Shown here piece after piece: positions 1-5,869 of a stretch of 10,729 bases of DNA. The stretch lies in assembly GCA_030625695.1 (NCBI GenBank), contig DAOUQK010000096.1, forward strand, positions 1 through 10,729. Reading direction: 5' to 3'. This DNA is from Paracoccaceae bacterium (lineage in GTDB: Bacteria; Pseudomonadota; Alphaproteobacteria; Rhodobacterales; Rhodobacteraceae). Numbering within the stretch: position 1 is the first letter of the stretch; each line of letters starts with the position of its first letter. The notes beneath the pieces were generated by a model. The model was not told where the DNA came from and searched no databases. It saw nothing but the letters and a program-made list of their open reading frames with translations. The position numbers and the translations under genes were made by a program.

Positions 1-146
1 TGGCCGAAGAATTTGCAGGCCCGACCCTGTTTTGGGGCGGGGCCTGGTTAATCATTTCCCTGTGCGTTATCGCCTTGTGCCTGCGCTTTGGGCTGGGCAG
101 CGACAGCAATATCTCGCGGCACCGCCCCAAAGGTTACAAAACCTGA
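1..146 (+). CDS. 3' end of an integral membrane protein, possibly an EamA/DMT-type transporter (partial)
   Basis: One open frame enters from the left edge (first full codon at 3) and stops at TGA 144-146, leaving 47 residues. The peptide holds one clear hydrophobic segment of about 20 residues (GGAWLIISLCVIALCLRFG), followed by a short polar, basic tail ending GYKT. A final helix preceded by a Gly-Gly turn and followed by a short basic tail is how many DMT/EamA permeases end, but other membrane proteins end the same way, so the family is a guess. The gene overlaps the 3' end of the convergent aminotransferase gene by 13 bases, with no terminator-like hairpin between them. Being a membrane protein end is fairly safe; the function is not. 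Confidence 0.5.
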   Translation, partial: AEEFAGPTLFWGGAWLIISLCVIALCLRFGLGSDSNISRHRPKGYKT

Positions 147-1255
147 TCAATCACCCGCTTTAGGCGCGCCAAAGTGGCGTCAACGTCATAGAGTTTGTCG
201 AGGCCAAACAGCCCCAGCCGGAAAGTGGCAAACCCTTCGGGTTCATCACATTGCAACGGCACACCGGCGGCGATCTGCATTCCCAAAGCGGCGAATTTGC
301 TGCCATTTTGAATGCCCGGATCGTCGGTATAGCTGACCACCACACCCGGTGCGCCAAAACCGTCGGCCGCCACCGATGTGATGCCCTTATCCTTCAACAT
401 CGCCCTAACCGCGTTGCCCTGTTCCCACTGCGCATCACGCAAGCGTTCAAAGCCATAGTCACGGGTTTCCAGCATTGTGTCGCGAAACGCCCGCAAGGCG
501 TCGGTCGGCAGGGTGGCATGATAGGCGTGGCCGCCGTTTTCATACGCCACCATGATTTGGCGCCATTTCTTCAGGTCAATGGCAAAGCTGTCCGAGGTGG
601 TTTCCTCAAGCCGGGCCTCGGCCCTCTCTGACAGCATCACAAGGCCCGCCGAAGGTGACGCACTCCAGCCTTTTTGCGGTGCGGATATCAGCACATCAAC
701 CCCGGTTTCTGCCATGTCGACCCATGCACAGCCCGATGCAATGCAGTCCAGCACCATCAGCGCGCCCACATCGTGGGCGGCAGCCGCCATCGCCGTCACA
801 TAGTCATCCGGCAGGATCACTCCGGCAGCGGTTTCCACATGCGGGGCAAACACCACGCCGGGTTTTTGCGCGCGAATGGCCGCTGTTACTTCGTCGATGG
901 GGGCCGGTGAAAATGGCGCCATATTGCCCGATTGGCGGGCTTTCATCACGGTGGCGGATGCGGTCAGCCCGCCGGTTTCGAATATCTGGCTCCACCGGTA
1001 AGAAAACCAGCCGTTGCGTACCACCAACACATCTTCGCCCCGGGCAAACTGACGCGCCACGGCCTCCATCGCATAGGTGCCACCACCGGGGATCAGCGCC
1101 ACGGCGTGGGCGTTATAGACGTCTTTCAGCATTGATGAGATGTCGTTCATCACCGTTTGGAACGCCTTGGACATATGGTTCAGGGATCGGTCGGTGAACA
1201 CCACCGAAAACTCTTCCATTCCGTCAGGGTCGATATTTTCTAGCAAACCGGGCAT
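134..1255 (-). CDS. class V aminotransferase, alanine--glyoxylate / serine--pyruvate aminotransferase-like
   Basis: This is a 373-residue, fold type I PLP enzyme of aminotransferase class V, of usual length for the alanine--glyoxylate/serine--pyruvate group. Visible landmarks are the glycine-rich PLP phosphate loop GGGTYAMEA (57-65), Asp170 in MVLDCIASG (the residue that normally pairs with the pyridine nitrogen), Lys195 in SAPQKGWS as the Schiff-base lysine, and Arg346 in FRLGLFG as the expected substrate-carboxylate arginine. It would move an amino group between a small amino acid and an oxo-acid such as glyoxylate or pyruvate; the exact substrate cannot be read from sequence. The ATG at 1255 follows a purine-rich ribosome site (AGGAAAGGA). 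It lies 74 bases downstream of two Lrp/AsnC regulators on the same strand, so it may be co-transcribed with them and respond to amino acid supply. The cytoplasmic location is inferred from the lack of a signal peptide. Confidence 0.85.
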   Translation of the reverse strand: MPGLLENIDPDGMEEFSVVFTDRSLNHMSKAFQTVMNDISSMLKDVYNAHAVALIPGGGTYAMEAVARQFARGEDVLVVRNGWFSYRWSQIFETGGLTASATVMKARQSGNMAPFSPAPIDEVTAAIRAQKPGVVFAPHVETAAGVILPDDYVTAMAAAAHDVGALMVLDCIASGCAWVDMAETGVDVLISAPQKGWSASPSAGLVMLSERAEARLEETTSDSFAIDLKKWRQIMVAYENGGHAYHATLPTDALRAFRDTMLETRDYGFERLRDAQWEQGNAVRAMLKDKGITSVAADGFGAPGVVVSYTDDPGIQNGSKFAALGMQIAAGVPLQCDEPEGFATFRLGLFGLDKLYDVDATLARLKRVIDQVL

Positions 1256-1329
1256 GCGTTGGTTCCTTTCCTATGTTGCCTTTGGGCATAGCGCGAAGCG
1301 GGCAGGGGATGCAATCCGCCGATTGGTCA

Positions 1330-1800
1330 CTAGCCTATCGGCCCCGGCCTGCGTTCCTCGCTTAGCAATACGTTTGCCTCGACTTCTCCGGCGCCCGGCA
1401 GGGTCATGATGCGGCGTCTCAGAACCCGTTCGAAGTCACCCAGATCGCGGGCCACCACGCGCAGGCGGAAGTCATAGAGGCCAAGCACATGTTCGACCGA
1501 TTGCACCTCGGGGATGGCTGTCACCGCGCGTTCAAAATCACCAAGGGAAACCTGCCCCTTGCGGGCAAGTTTGACGCCCAGAAACACTGTAACGCCAAAT
1601 CCCAGCGCCTCGGCATTCAGCCGCAACCGTCGGCCGCTGATCACGCCTGCCGCTTCCAGACGTTTGATCCGCCGCCATGTGGCCGGTTGCGACAGGTTGA
1701 ACCGTCGCCCCAAAGCGCCCGCACTTTGGCTGGTATCCTGCGACAGGGCGCGCAGCAATTTGCGGTCCAGATCGTCCAAATCAATCACAGGATCAATCAT
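1330..1800 (-). CDS. Lrp/AsnC family transcriptional regulator (second of a tandem pair)
   Basis: This 156-residue protein has the standard two-domain Lrp/AsnC layout. An N-terminal winged helix-turn-helix starts at LDDLDRKLLRALSQD (8-22), with the recognition helix around NLSQPATWRRIKRLE (35-49). A C-terminal RAM/AsnC ligand domain follows, with the typical G-x-x-D turn at GLYDFRLRVVARD (107-119), where amino acid effectors normally bind. It starts inside the end of the preceding lrp-like gene through an ATGA overlap at 1797-1800, so the two are very probably translated together and may form hetero-oligomers. The aminotransferase gene follows 74 bases downstream. Such regulators form octameric assemblies that wrap DNA, so the AT-rich divergent region in front of ilvC is the likely target. 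The effector amino acid is unknown. Confidence 0.9.
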   Translation of the reverse strand: MIDPVIDLDDLDRKLLRALSQDTSQSAGALGRRFNLSQPATWRRIKRLEAAGVISGRRLRLNAEALGFGVTVFLGVKLARKGQVSLGDFERAVTAIPEVQSVEHVLGLYDFRLRVVARDLGDFERVLRRRIMTLPGAGEVEANVLLSEERRPGPIG

Positions 1801-2252
1801 AAGGGCAACCCCCGGTCGCTTTTGATTCGGGCAATATGCATCAAGGCTTCGATATCTGCGATATGCGGCAGGGTCAGGATGCGGGTCCGGTAAAGAGTCT
1901 GATAGTGGGCCAGATCACGGGCAATCACTGACAGGCGCACGTCAACCCGGCCCAGGAACGTCTGGATCTCCAACACTTCGGGCACCTCGCGGGCCGCCGC
2001 GAGGAATTCGTCAAATGCGCGGCTTACCGTTTTGTCGAGGGTAAAGCGCAAGGACACTTCTACCGTATATCCCAAAGCCGCCCAGTTGATCACCGCCTCG
2101 CGGCCCTGGATCAGCCCGGTTGCCTGCATCTTTTCAAGCCGCCGCCAGCAGGTTGCGGACGTCAGTCCGCACCGTGCCGCAAGATCGGCGGTGGTCAGGT
2201 CGGGGTCGGCCTGAAACTGACGCAATATGCGACGGTCTGTGTCGTCAAGCAT
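1797..2252 (-). CDS. Lrp/AsnC family transcriptional regulator (first of a tandem pair, divergent from ilvC)
   Basis: This is a 151-residue Lrp/AsnC protein. The helix-turn-helix domain begins LDDTDRRILRQFQ (2-14), with the recognition helix around GLTSATCWRRLEKMQ (29-43); the RAM domain carries GRVDVRLSVIARD (101-113), the ligand-turn region. ATG 2252 is preceded by GAGG (2258-2261 read on the minus strand) at a five-base spacing, which supports this start. It is the promoter-proximal member of a regulator pair and is divergent from ilvC across 138 bases, a layout in which Lrp-type proteins commonly control themselves and the neighbouring biosynthetic gene. The two paralogues differ considerably outside the conserved motifs, so the pair is not a recent duplication. 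Whether it activates or represses ilvC, and whether leucine, valine or another amino acid is sensed, cannot be told. Confidence 0.9.
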   Translation of the reverse strand: MLDDTDRRILRQFQADPDLTTADLAARCGLTSATCWRRLEKMQATGLIQGREAVINWAALGYTVEVSLRFTLDKTVSRAFDEFLAAAREVPEVLEIQTFLGRVDVRLSVIARDLAHYQTLYRTRILTLPHIADIEALMHIARIKSDRGLPL

Positions 2253-2390
2253 GAAAACCTCAGTAAATTAGAAATACGCGAATGAAACTTCTTCTTTTAC
2301 GTAAATACGGGAAAATTCAGAAATCACAATCAGCGAATTACTTGTTAAAAGACGCCAGGCTATTCACCCAACTTACAAAGGAGCGCCAAA
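2253..2390. promoter_or_regulatory. AT-rich divergent control region between the lrp pair and ilvC
   Basis: These 138 bases carry the outward signals of both the lrp operon and ilvC and are much richer in A and T than the flanking genes. They contain a direct repeat with copies 31 bases apart, a perfect ten-base palindrome TTTACGTAAA (2296-2305), and CAGTAAATTA (2261-2270), which fits the first ten positions of the E. coli Lrp consensus YAGHAWATTWTDCTR but not the second half. A strong ribosome site AAAGGAG (2377-2383) precedes the ilvC ATG by seven bases. I see no convincing -35/-10 pair for either direction, which would fit activator-dependent promoters. Lrp/AsnC binding here is an inference from the layout. 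Confidence 0.6.
2272..2313. repeat. direct repeat pair AAATACGsGAA flanking a palindrome
   Basis: AAATACGCGAA at 2272-2282 recurs as AAATACGGGAA at 2303-2313, matching at 10 of 11 positions and offset by 31 bases, close to three turns of B-DNA. Between and overlapping them lies the palindrome TTTACGTAAA at 2296-2305. Same-face spacing is what is expected of sites for an oligomeric regulator such as Lrp/AsnC. The repeats are directly visible; the binding role is inferred. Confidence 0.5.
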
Positions 2391-3413
2391 ATGCGCGTTT
2401 ATTATGATCGCGATTGCGACATCAACCTGATCAAAGACATGAAAGTGGCTATTCTCGGCTATGGCAGCCAAGGCCACGCCCACGCGCTGAACCTGCGCGA
2501 TTCCGGGGCCAAGAACCTTGTGGTTGCCCTGCGCGAAGGGTCGGCATCAGCCGCCAAGGCGGAAGGCGAGGGCCTTAAGGTCATGGGGATTGCCGAGGCT
2601 GCGGCCTGGGCTGACCTGATCATGTTCACCATGCCCGATGAATTGCAGGGCGAAACCTATCGCAAATATGTGCATGACAATATCCGCGACGGGGCGGCGA
2701 TTGCATTTGCGCACGGGTTGAACATCCATTTCGGTCTGATTGATCCCAAGCCCGGCATCGACGTGATCATGATGGCCCCCAAAGGCCCGGGCCACACGGT
2801 ACGCGGCGAATATACCAAAGGCGGCGGTGTGCCGTGCCTTGTGGCGGTGGACAAGGACGCGTCCGGTCGCGCGCTCGAGATTGGCCTCAGCTATTGCTCG
2901 GCCATCGGCGGCGGGCGTTCCGGCATCATCGAAACCAACTTCCGCGAGGAATGCGAGACCGATCTGTTCGGCGAACAGGCGGTTCTGTGTGGCGGTCTGG
3001 TTGAACTGATCCGCATGGGCTTTGAAACCCTGGTCGAGGCCGGATATGCGCCCGAGATGGCGTATTTTGAGTGTCTGCACGAGGTCAAGCTGATCGTTGA
3101 TCTGATTTATGAAGGCGGTATTGCCAACATGAACTATTCGATCAGCAACACAGCGGAATATGGCGAATATGCCTCTGGTCCGCGGATCCTGCCATACGAC
3201 GAGACCAAGGCGCGGATGAAGGCGGTTCTGACGGATATTCAGAACGGCAAATTTGTGCGTGATTTCATGCAGGAAAACGCCGTCGGCCAGCCTCATTTCA
3301 AAGCGACACGGCGTTTGAACGATGAGCACCAGATCGAGAAGGTCGGCGAGACGTTGCGCGGTATGATGCCGTGGATTTCGGCGGGTAAAATGGTGGACAA
3401 GACCAAGAACTAG
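2391..3413 (+). CDS. ilvC: ketol-acid reductoisomerase (class I, NADP+)
   Basis: IlvC converts 2-acetolactate or 2-aceto-2-hydroxybutyrate to the dihydroxy-acid precursors of valine, leucine and isoleucine, using NADPH and Mg2+. At 340 residues it is the short class I form. The Rossmann motif GYGSQGHA is at 23-30. The cofactor-specificity loop LREGSAS (47-53) keeps Ser51 and Ser53, which favours NADPH. Further landmarks are His108, KGPGHTVR (131-138), Asp191 and Glu195 in DLFGEQ, Glu227 and Glu231 in FECLHEVK, and Ser252 in YSISNTAEYGEY, so the metal and substrate residues all look intact. The ATG follows a strong AAAGGAG at seven bases. It is divergent from an Lrp/AsnC pair, so control by amino acid supply is likely. 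No other ilv or leu gene is in view. A hairpin lies eight bases after the stop. Confidence 0.98.
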   Translation: MRVYYDRDCDINLIKDMKVAILGYGSQGHAHALNLRDSGAKNLVVALREGSASAAKAEGEGLKVMGIAEAAAWADLIMFTMPDELQGETYRKYVHDNIRDGAAIAFAHGLNIHFGLIDPKPGIDVIMMAPKGPGHTVRGEYTKGGGVPCLVAVDKDASGRALEIGLSYCSAIGGGRSGIIETNFREECETDLFGEQAVLCGGLVELIRMGFETLVEAGYAPEMAYFECLHEVKLIVDLIYEGGIANMNYSISNTAEYGEYASGPRILPYDETKARMKAVLTDIQNGKFVRDFMQENAVGQPHFKATRRLNDEHQIEKVGETLRGMMPWISAGKMVDKTKN

Positions 3414-3420
3414 GCGTGGC

Positions 3421-3439
3421 GGTGGGGTGAAACCCCACC
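3421..3439. terminator. bidirectional hairpin between convergent ilvC and the SRPBCC gene
   Basis: GGTGGGGT (3421-3428) pairs perfectly with ACCCCACC (3432-3439) around a three-base GAA loop. It starts eight bases after the ilvC stop and abuts the stop codon of the convergent SRPBCC gene (3440-3442). The stem is very stable, but no T run follows on either strand, so it is not a textbook intrinsic terminator; it may act as a 3' stabilising stem or a Rho-assisted terminator. I recall very similar GTAGGGTGGGG-type palindromes between genes in other Rhodobacterales, so it may be a copy of a dispersed repeat. Confidence 0.6.
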
Positions 3440-3889
3440 CTACGGCATGGCTCCGGCGTAGCACGTCATCAGGACGTGGTTCCAGCCGGGGTCGTATGAC
3501 GCGCGGCGGTTTGCGGCTTGTGTCCCCAAAGCCTCCCATCCTGTGTGGGTCAGGGTGACTCTGGTGCCGGTTTCAACCGGTTCAAAGTCAACCCGCACCA
3601 GGGTTGCCTGATCTGGCGAGGCGCCGGGATGCCAGGTCATGGCAAAACTACGCGCCGGGTCCCAGTGGGTGATCTTACCCCAGTTGGCACGCTGGCCATC
3701 ATTGGTGATCTCATAGATCGCACCACCTGTGTGCGGTTCAATGGTGATGGCCTGGGGCAAGGCGTTATCGGCGGCTGAGACAGAATGGCTTTGCCCGGGC
3801 CACCAGTCGGCGATGCCGACGGTGAAGATTTCAAAGGCGCGGGCAGGGGGTGCGTTGACGGTGAGTGTTTTGATCAGCGGGTCAGGCAT
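3440..3889 (-). CDS. SRPBCC (AHSA1/START-like) domain protein
   Basis: This 149-residue protein has the pattern of the AHSA1-type SRPBCC fold: a starting strand KTLTVNAPPARAFEIFT (7-23), then WGKITHWDPARSFAMTW (70-86), GTRVTLTHTGWEALG (108-122) and a final helix around PGWNHVLMTCYAG (134-146). These proteins form a deep hydrophobic cavity that binds small lipophilic ligands; most members of this subgroup have no defined reaction. The start at 3889 overlaps the end of the arsR-type gene by eight bases and has AGGA about ten bases upstream, so it is translationally coupled to its regulator. ArsR/SRPBCC pairs are a common, conserved two-gene unit in bacteria. The protein probably binds or responds to the compound sensed by the regulator or exported by the divergent permease; that link is inference. 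Confidence 0.85.
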   Translation of the reverse strand: MPDPLIKTLTVNAPPARAFEIFTVGIADWWPGQSHSVSAADNALPQAITIEPHTGGAIYEITNDGQRANWGKITHWDPARSFAMTWHPGASPDQATLVRVDFEPVETGTRVTLTHTGWEALGTQAANRRASYDPGWNHVLMTCYAGAMP

Positions 3890-4199
3890 GTTTCATGTCC
3901 TGTTCGACAGCTTCGCCAAAGGATGTCAGCACGTCCTGCCAAAGTCCATCCAGATAGGCGCGCAGGTCGGCCAATCCGTCAGGTTCGGCGCAATAGATGT
4001 TGCGGGTGCCCTGTTTTGTGACCGTTACAAGGCCTGCGTCGGACAGCACCTTCAGATGCTGGGATATCGCCGGGCGGCTGACTGGAAAGTGCTGCGCCAA
4101 TGTGCCGACGGCCATAGGTGCCGTCGCCAGCGCCTCAAACACCTGACGGCGGGTCGGGTCGGCGAGGGCGGCGAGTGGCTTGGTTAGATGGTTAGGCAT
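3882..4199 (-). CDS. ArsR-family winged-helix repressor, non-metal type
   Basis: This small 105-residue regulator opens with the family signature LAALADPTRRQVFEAL (9-24). The recognition helix is PVSRPAISQHLKVLSD (39-54), followed by a wing around TVTKQGTRNIYC (59-70). The ELCVCDL metal-binding motif of the arsenic and cadmium sensors is absent and Cys70 is the only cysteine, so this is not a classical metal sensor. It resembles the subgroup paired with SRPBCC proteins. No Shine-Dalgarno sequence lies upstream of ATG 4199. Instead the start sits directly beside three ACTTAC/GTAAGT half-sites, and a TTGACA box places the predicted transcript start at the ATG, so the message may be leaderless. 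It most likely represses itself, the coupled SRPBCC gene and perhaps the divergent exporter. The inducer is unknown. Confidence 0.9.
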   Translation of the reverse strand: MPNHLTKPLAALADPTRRQVFEALATAPMAVGTLAQHFPVSRPAISQHLKVLSDAGLVTVTKQGTRNIYCAEPDGLADLRAYLDGLWQDVLTSFGEAVEQDMKHA

Positions 4200-4200
4200 G

Positions 4201-4223
4201 ACTTACGGTAAGTGTATACTTAC
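4201..4223. promoter_or_regulatory. probable ArsR-type operator: three ACTTAC/GTAAGT half-sites
   Basis: Half-sites run ACTTAC (4201-4206), one base, GTAAGT (4208-4213), four bases, ACTTAC (4218-4223). They form two overlapping perfect inverted repeats that share the middle half-site: ACTTAC-G-GTAAGT and GTAAGT-GTAT-ACTTAC. The block lies between the divergent arsR-type and exporter starts, one base from the arsR ATG, and overlaps the likely promoter elements of both directions. Binding by the adjacent ArsR protein is inferred from position and symmetry. Confidence 0.75.
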
Positions 4224-4233
4224 GCTATGTCAA
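4205..4233 (-). promoter_or_regulatory. candidate leaderless promoter of the arsR/SRPBCC operon
   Basis: On the minus strand a perfect TTGACA (4233-4228) is followed, after 17 bases, by TACCGT (4210-4205), a weak -10 element. The expected transcript start would be near 4198, at the arsR ATG (4199). The operator half-sites cover the spacer and the -10. A divergent -10-like TATACT (4215-4220, plus strand) with a poor -35 (TTAGGC, 4192-4197) could serve the exporter. Confidence 0.4.
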
Positions 4234-4254
4234 CGAGTGAAAGTGGAGTGAGAA

Positions 4255-5172
4255 ATGACTCAGACGACCTCAACAGCGGCCAGTTGGCTGATGATTGCAG
4301 CACTGGGACTGACCTGGGGCGGTGCGTTTCTGGTGATTGAACTGGCGTTGCCGGGGATCACGCCATTCTGGCTGGCGGCGGCGCGGATCAGTTTCGGCAC
4401 GGTGCTGACCGGGATCATTTGGGTGTTGCGCGGTGCGCGGTTGTTCACTCGCCCACCTGAGACTGCTCAGCGGATCAATCTGGTAATCATTGCTGTGCTT
4501 AGTTCGGCGGCCCCCTTTATGTTGCTCAGCTGGGGCCAGCAATATGTCACCTCGGGGTTCGCGGGTGTGTCGATGGCCAGTGTGGCGCTGATTGTGCTGC
4601 CGATGGCGCATTTTCTGGTGCCGGGCGAGCGGATGACCTGGAGGCGGCTGGCCGGTTTCCTGATTGGCTTTGCCGGGGTGGTTCTGCTGATCGGTGATCA
4701 GCTGTTTGCCAGTTCCGGCGCGTCGCTGGAATTGCCCGGACGACTGGCCTGTCTTGGCGCGGCGGCCTGCTATGCGATCAGTTCGGTGCAGATGCGCCAG
4801 TTGCCCGAGGTTGATCCGGTTGGCCTGTCGGCCATCCTGCTGGCGATTGGTGCAATATGTGTGATTCCAGTGGCCTGGGCCGTCGAAGGCCCACCACCGA
4901 TGGTGGACAATCAAACCTTGCTGGCCGTGGGTTTTCTGGGGCTGGTGCCAACGGCGGCGGCCAATCTTCTTAGGGTGACTGTGGTGCGCACAGCGGGGCC
5001 GGTGTTCATGTCGTTGGTGAATTATCAGGTGCCAATCTGGTCGGTCCTGCTGGGCGCGCTGATTCTGGGCGAGGCGTTGCCGCCGTCGCTGATCTGGGCG
5101 ATGATGTTGATATTGGCGGGCGTCGGCCTTAGCCAATTTGGCGCGTTGACGCGTTTGTTTGCAAAAGGTTAG
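4255..5172 (+). CDS. EamA/DMT-superfamily permease
   Basis: This is a 305-residue, very hydrophobic inner-membrane protein with the duplicated five-helix plan (ten predicted helices) of the drug/metabolite transporter superfamily. The first half runs from TWGGAFL (20-26) through AAARISFGT (41-49) to a helix-rich stretch with PGERMTWRRLAGFLIGFAGV (123-142). The second half begins near GRLACLGAAACYAISSV (162-178) and ends with LGEALPPSLIWAMMLILAGV (271-290), the usual repeat-ending pattern. GGAG (4245-4248), six bases before ATG 4255, supports the start. Such permeases export amino acids, metabolites or toxic compounds; the substrate is not readable. It is divergent from the ArsR/SRPBCC pair across a shared operator region, so induction by the same ligand is plausible. 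The 3' end overlaps the convergent DUF2244 gene by four bases. Confidence 0.92.
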   Translation: MTQTTSTAASWLMIAALGLTWGGAFLVIELALPGITPFWLAAARISFGTVLTGIIWVLRGARLFTRPPETAQRINLVIIAVLSSAAPFMLLSWGQQYVTSGFAGVSMASVALIVLPMAHFLVPGERMTWRRLAGFLIGFAGVVLLIGDQLFASSGASLELPGRLACLGAAACYAISSVQMRQLPEVDPVGLSAILLAIGAICVIPVAWAVEGPPPMVDNQTLLAVGFLGLVPTAAANLLRVTVVRTAGPVFMSLVNYQVPIWSVLLGALILGEALPPSLIWAMMLILAGVGLSQFGALTRLFAKG

Positions 5173-5681
5173 CGCCGTAACGCACTGACCAATTCGCCGT
5201 AAAGCGCCACACGCTCGTCTTCTGACAGGAACGTACCAATTTCGACCACCCGACCACCGCCGGTCAGGGTTACGTACTGCGGCACCGGACCGCCGTGCGC
5301 ATGGATTTCCGGACGGACCCAATAGCGGTTGCACTCCCATTCCTGATCCGGCCCCTTTGGGTTGCGCCGGATCAGATGGGCGTGATCCTGCGTCAGGGTC
5401 AATACTTCGAAGACCTGTGCATCCCGGCGCGACCGGGCCAGCGCCAGCCAGATGGCCGCCAACGCCAGCAACAGGAACGGCAACAACCCCCACAGCACAA
5501 CAGACCCGAGAACACCCATCAAAGGCATCAGAATAAAGGCGAATGTCAGCCCGATAAACCAGACAAAGCCGCGTGGTTGTAACGATTGATGCGGCCATAG
5601 GTGCAGCTCATCCAAAGGGTGGGCTGTGTCGGGTTGGTCTGGTTTGGTCCAGCTGTAGGGCATTCGTTTGTGATAACCCAT
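5169..5681 (-). CDS. DUF2244 family membrane protein
   Basis: This 170-residue protein matches the DUF2244 family, which is common in Alphaproteobacteria and has no known function. It has a short polar N-terminus with LHLWPHQSLQPRGFVWFIG (26-44), two adjacent transmembrane helices (about 39-59 and 62-84) and a cytoplasmic C-terminal domain containing RRNPKGPDQEWECNRYWVR (105-123), GGGRVVEIGTFLSEDER (141-157) and a terminal helix. The start at 5681 is chosen because GGGGAGGG lies about ten bases upstream on the minus strand; the in-frame ATG at 5663 has no ribosome site and would remove only six residues. The same frame stays open far upstream, but that part has low-complexity, non-family sequence. 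In other genomes the family is sometimes near respiratory genes; nothing here supports that. Confidence 0.88.
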   Translation of the reverse strand: MGYHKRMPYSWTKPDQPDTAHPLDELHLWPHQSLQPRGFVWFIGLTFAFILMPLMGVLGSVVLWGLLPFLLLALAAIWLALARSRRDAQVFEVLTLTQDHAHLIRRNPKGPDQEWECNRYWVRPEIHAHGGPVPQYVTLTGGGRVVEIGTFLSEDERVALYGELVSALRR

Positions 5682-5869
5682 GAATGTTGCGCCCTCCCCA
5701 TATAAGGTGGATCGCCGGATTGGTAAAATCGCAGTATGGTGTGCGGAATGGTGCACAGTGTCACAGGGGTGTCGCAAGGGAACTGGTGGATAAGCGTCAT
5801 TTCGCAAGGGTGACTTTACATAAAGACTGGGCTCTGAACTTACTGCGCGCGAACAAACCGGAGACGAGC
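5682..5869. promoter_or_regulatory. divergent intergenic region with a nine-base direct repeat
   Basis: These 188 bases separate the divergent DUF2244 and VOC genes. TCGCAAGGG occurs at 5772-5780 and again, identical, at 5802-5810, exactly 30 bases apart and closer to the VOC gene. I found no strong -35/-10 pair. GGAG (5860-5863) serves the VOC start. The repeats could be a regulator site on one DNA face or chance. Confidence 0.4.

Noticed and set aside
2547..3539. 330-codon open frame antisense to ilvC
   Set aside because: It mirrors the well-conserved IlvC codons and shows no family features of its own.
3882..4199. Arsenic or metal-responsive ArsR
   Set aside because: The cysteine metal-site motif of metal-sensing ArsR proteins is missing, and the partner genes are an SRPBCC protein and a DMT permease, not arsenic genes.
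4270..5598. 442-codon open frame on the minus strand, antisense to the exporter gene
   Set aside because: Its product is rich in Arg, Gln, His and Pro with no domain pattern, while the plus strand encodes a clear ten-helix permease. Long antisense frames are expected in GC-rich DNA.
5684..5869. N-terminal extension of the VOC frame from 5684
   Set aside because: The glyoxalase-like domain begins at the Met encoded at 5870, with GGAG at proper spacing; the upstream residues look like translated promoter DNA.
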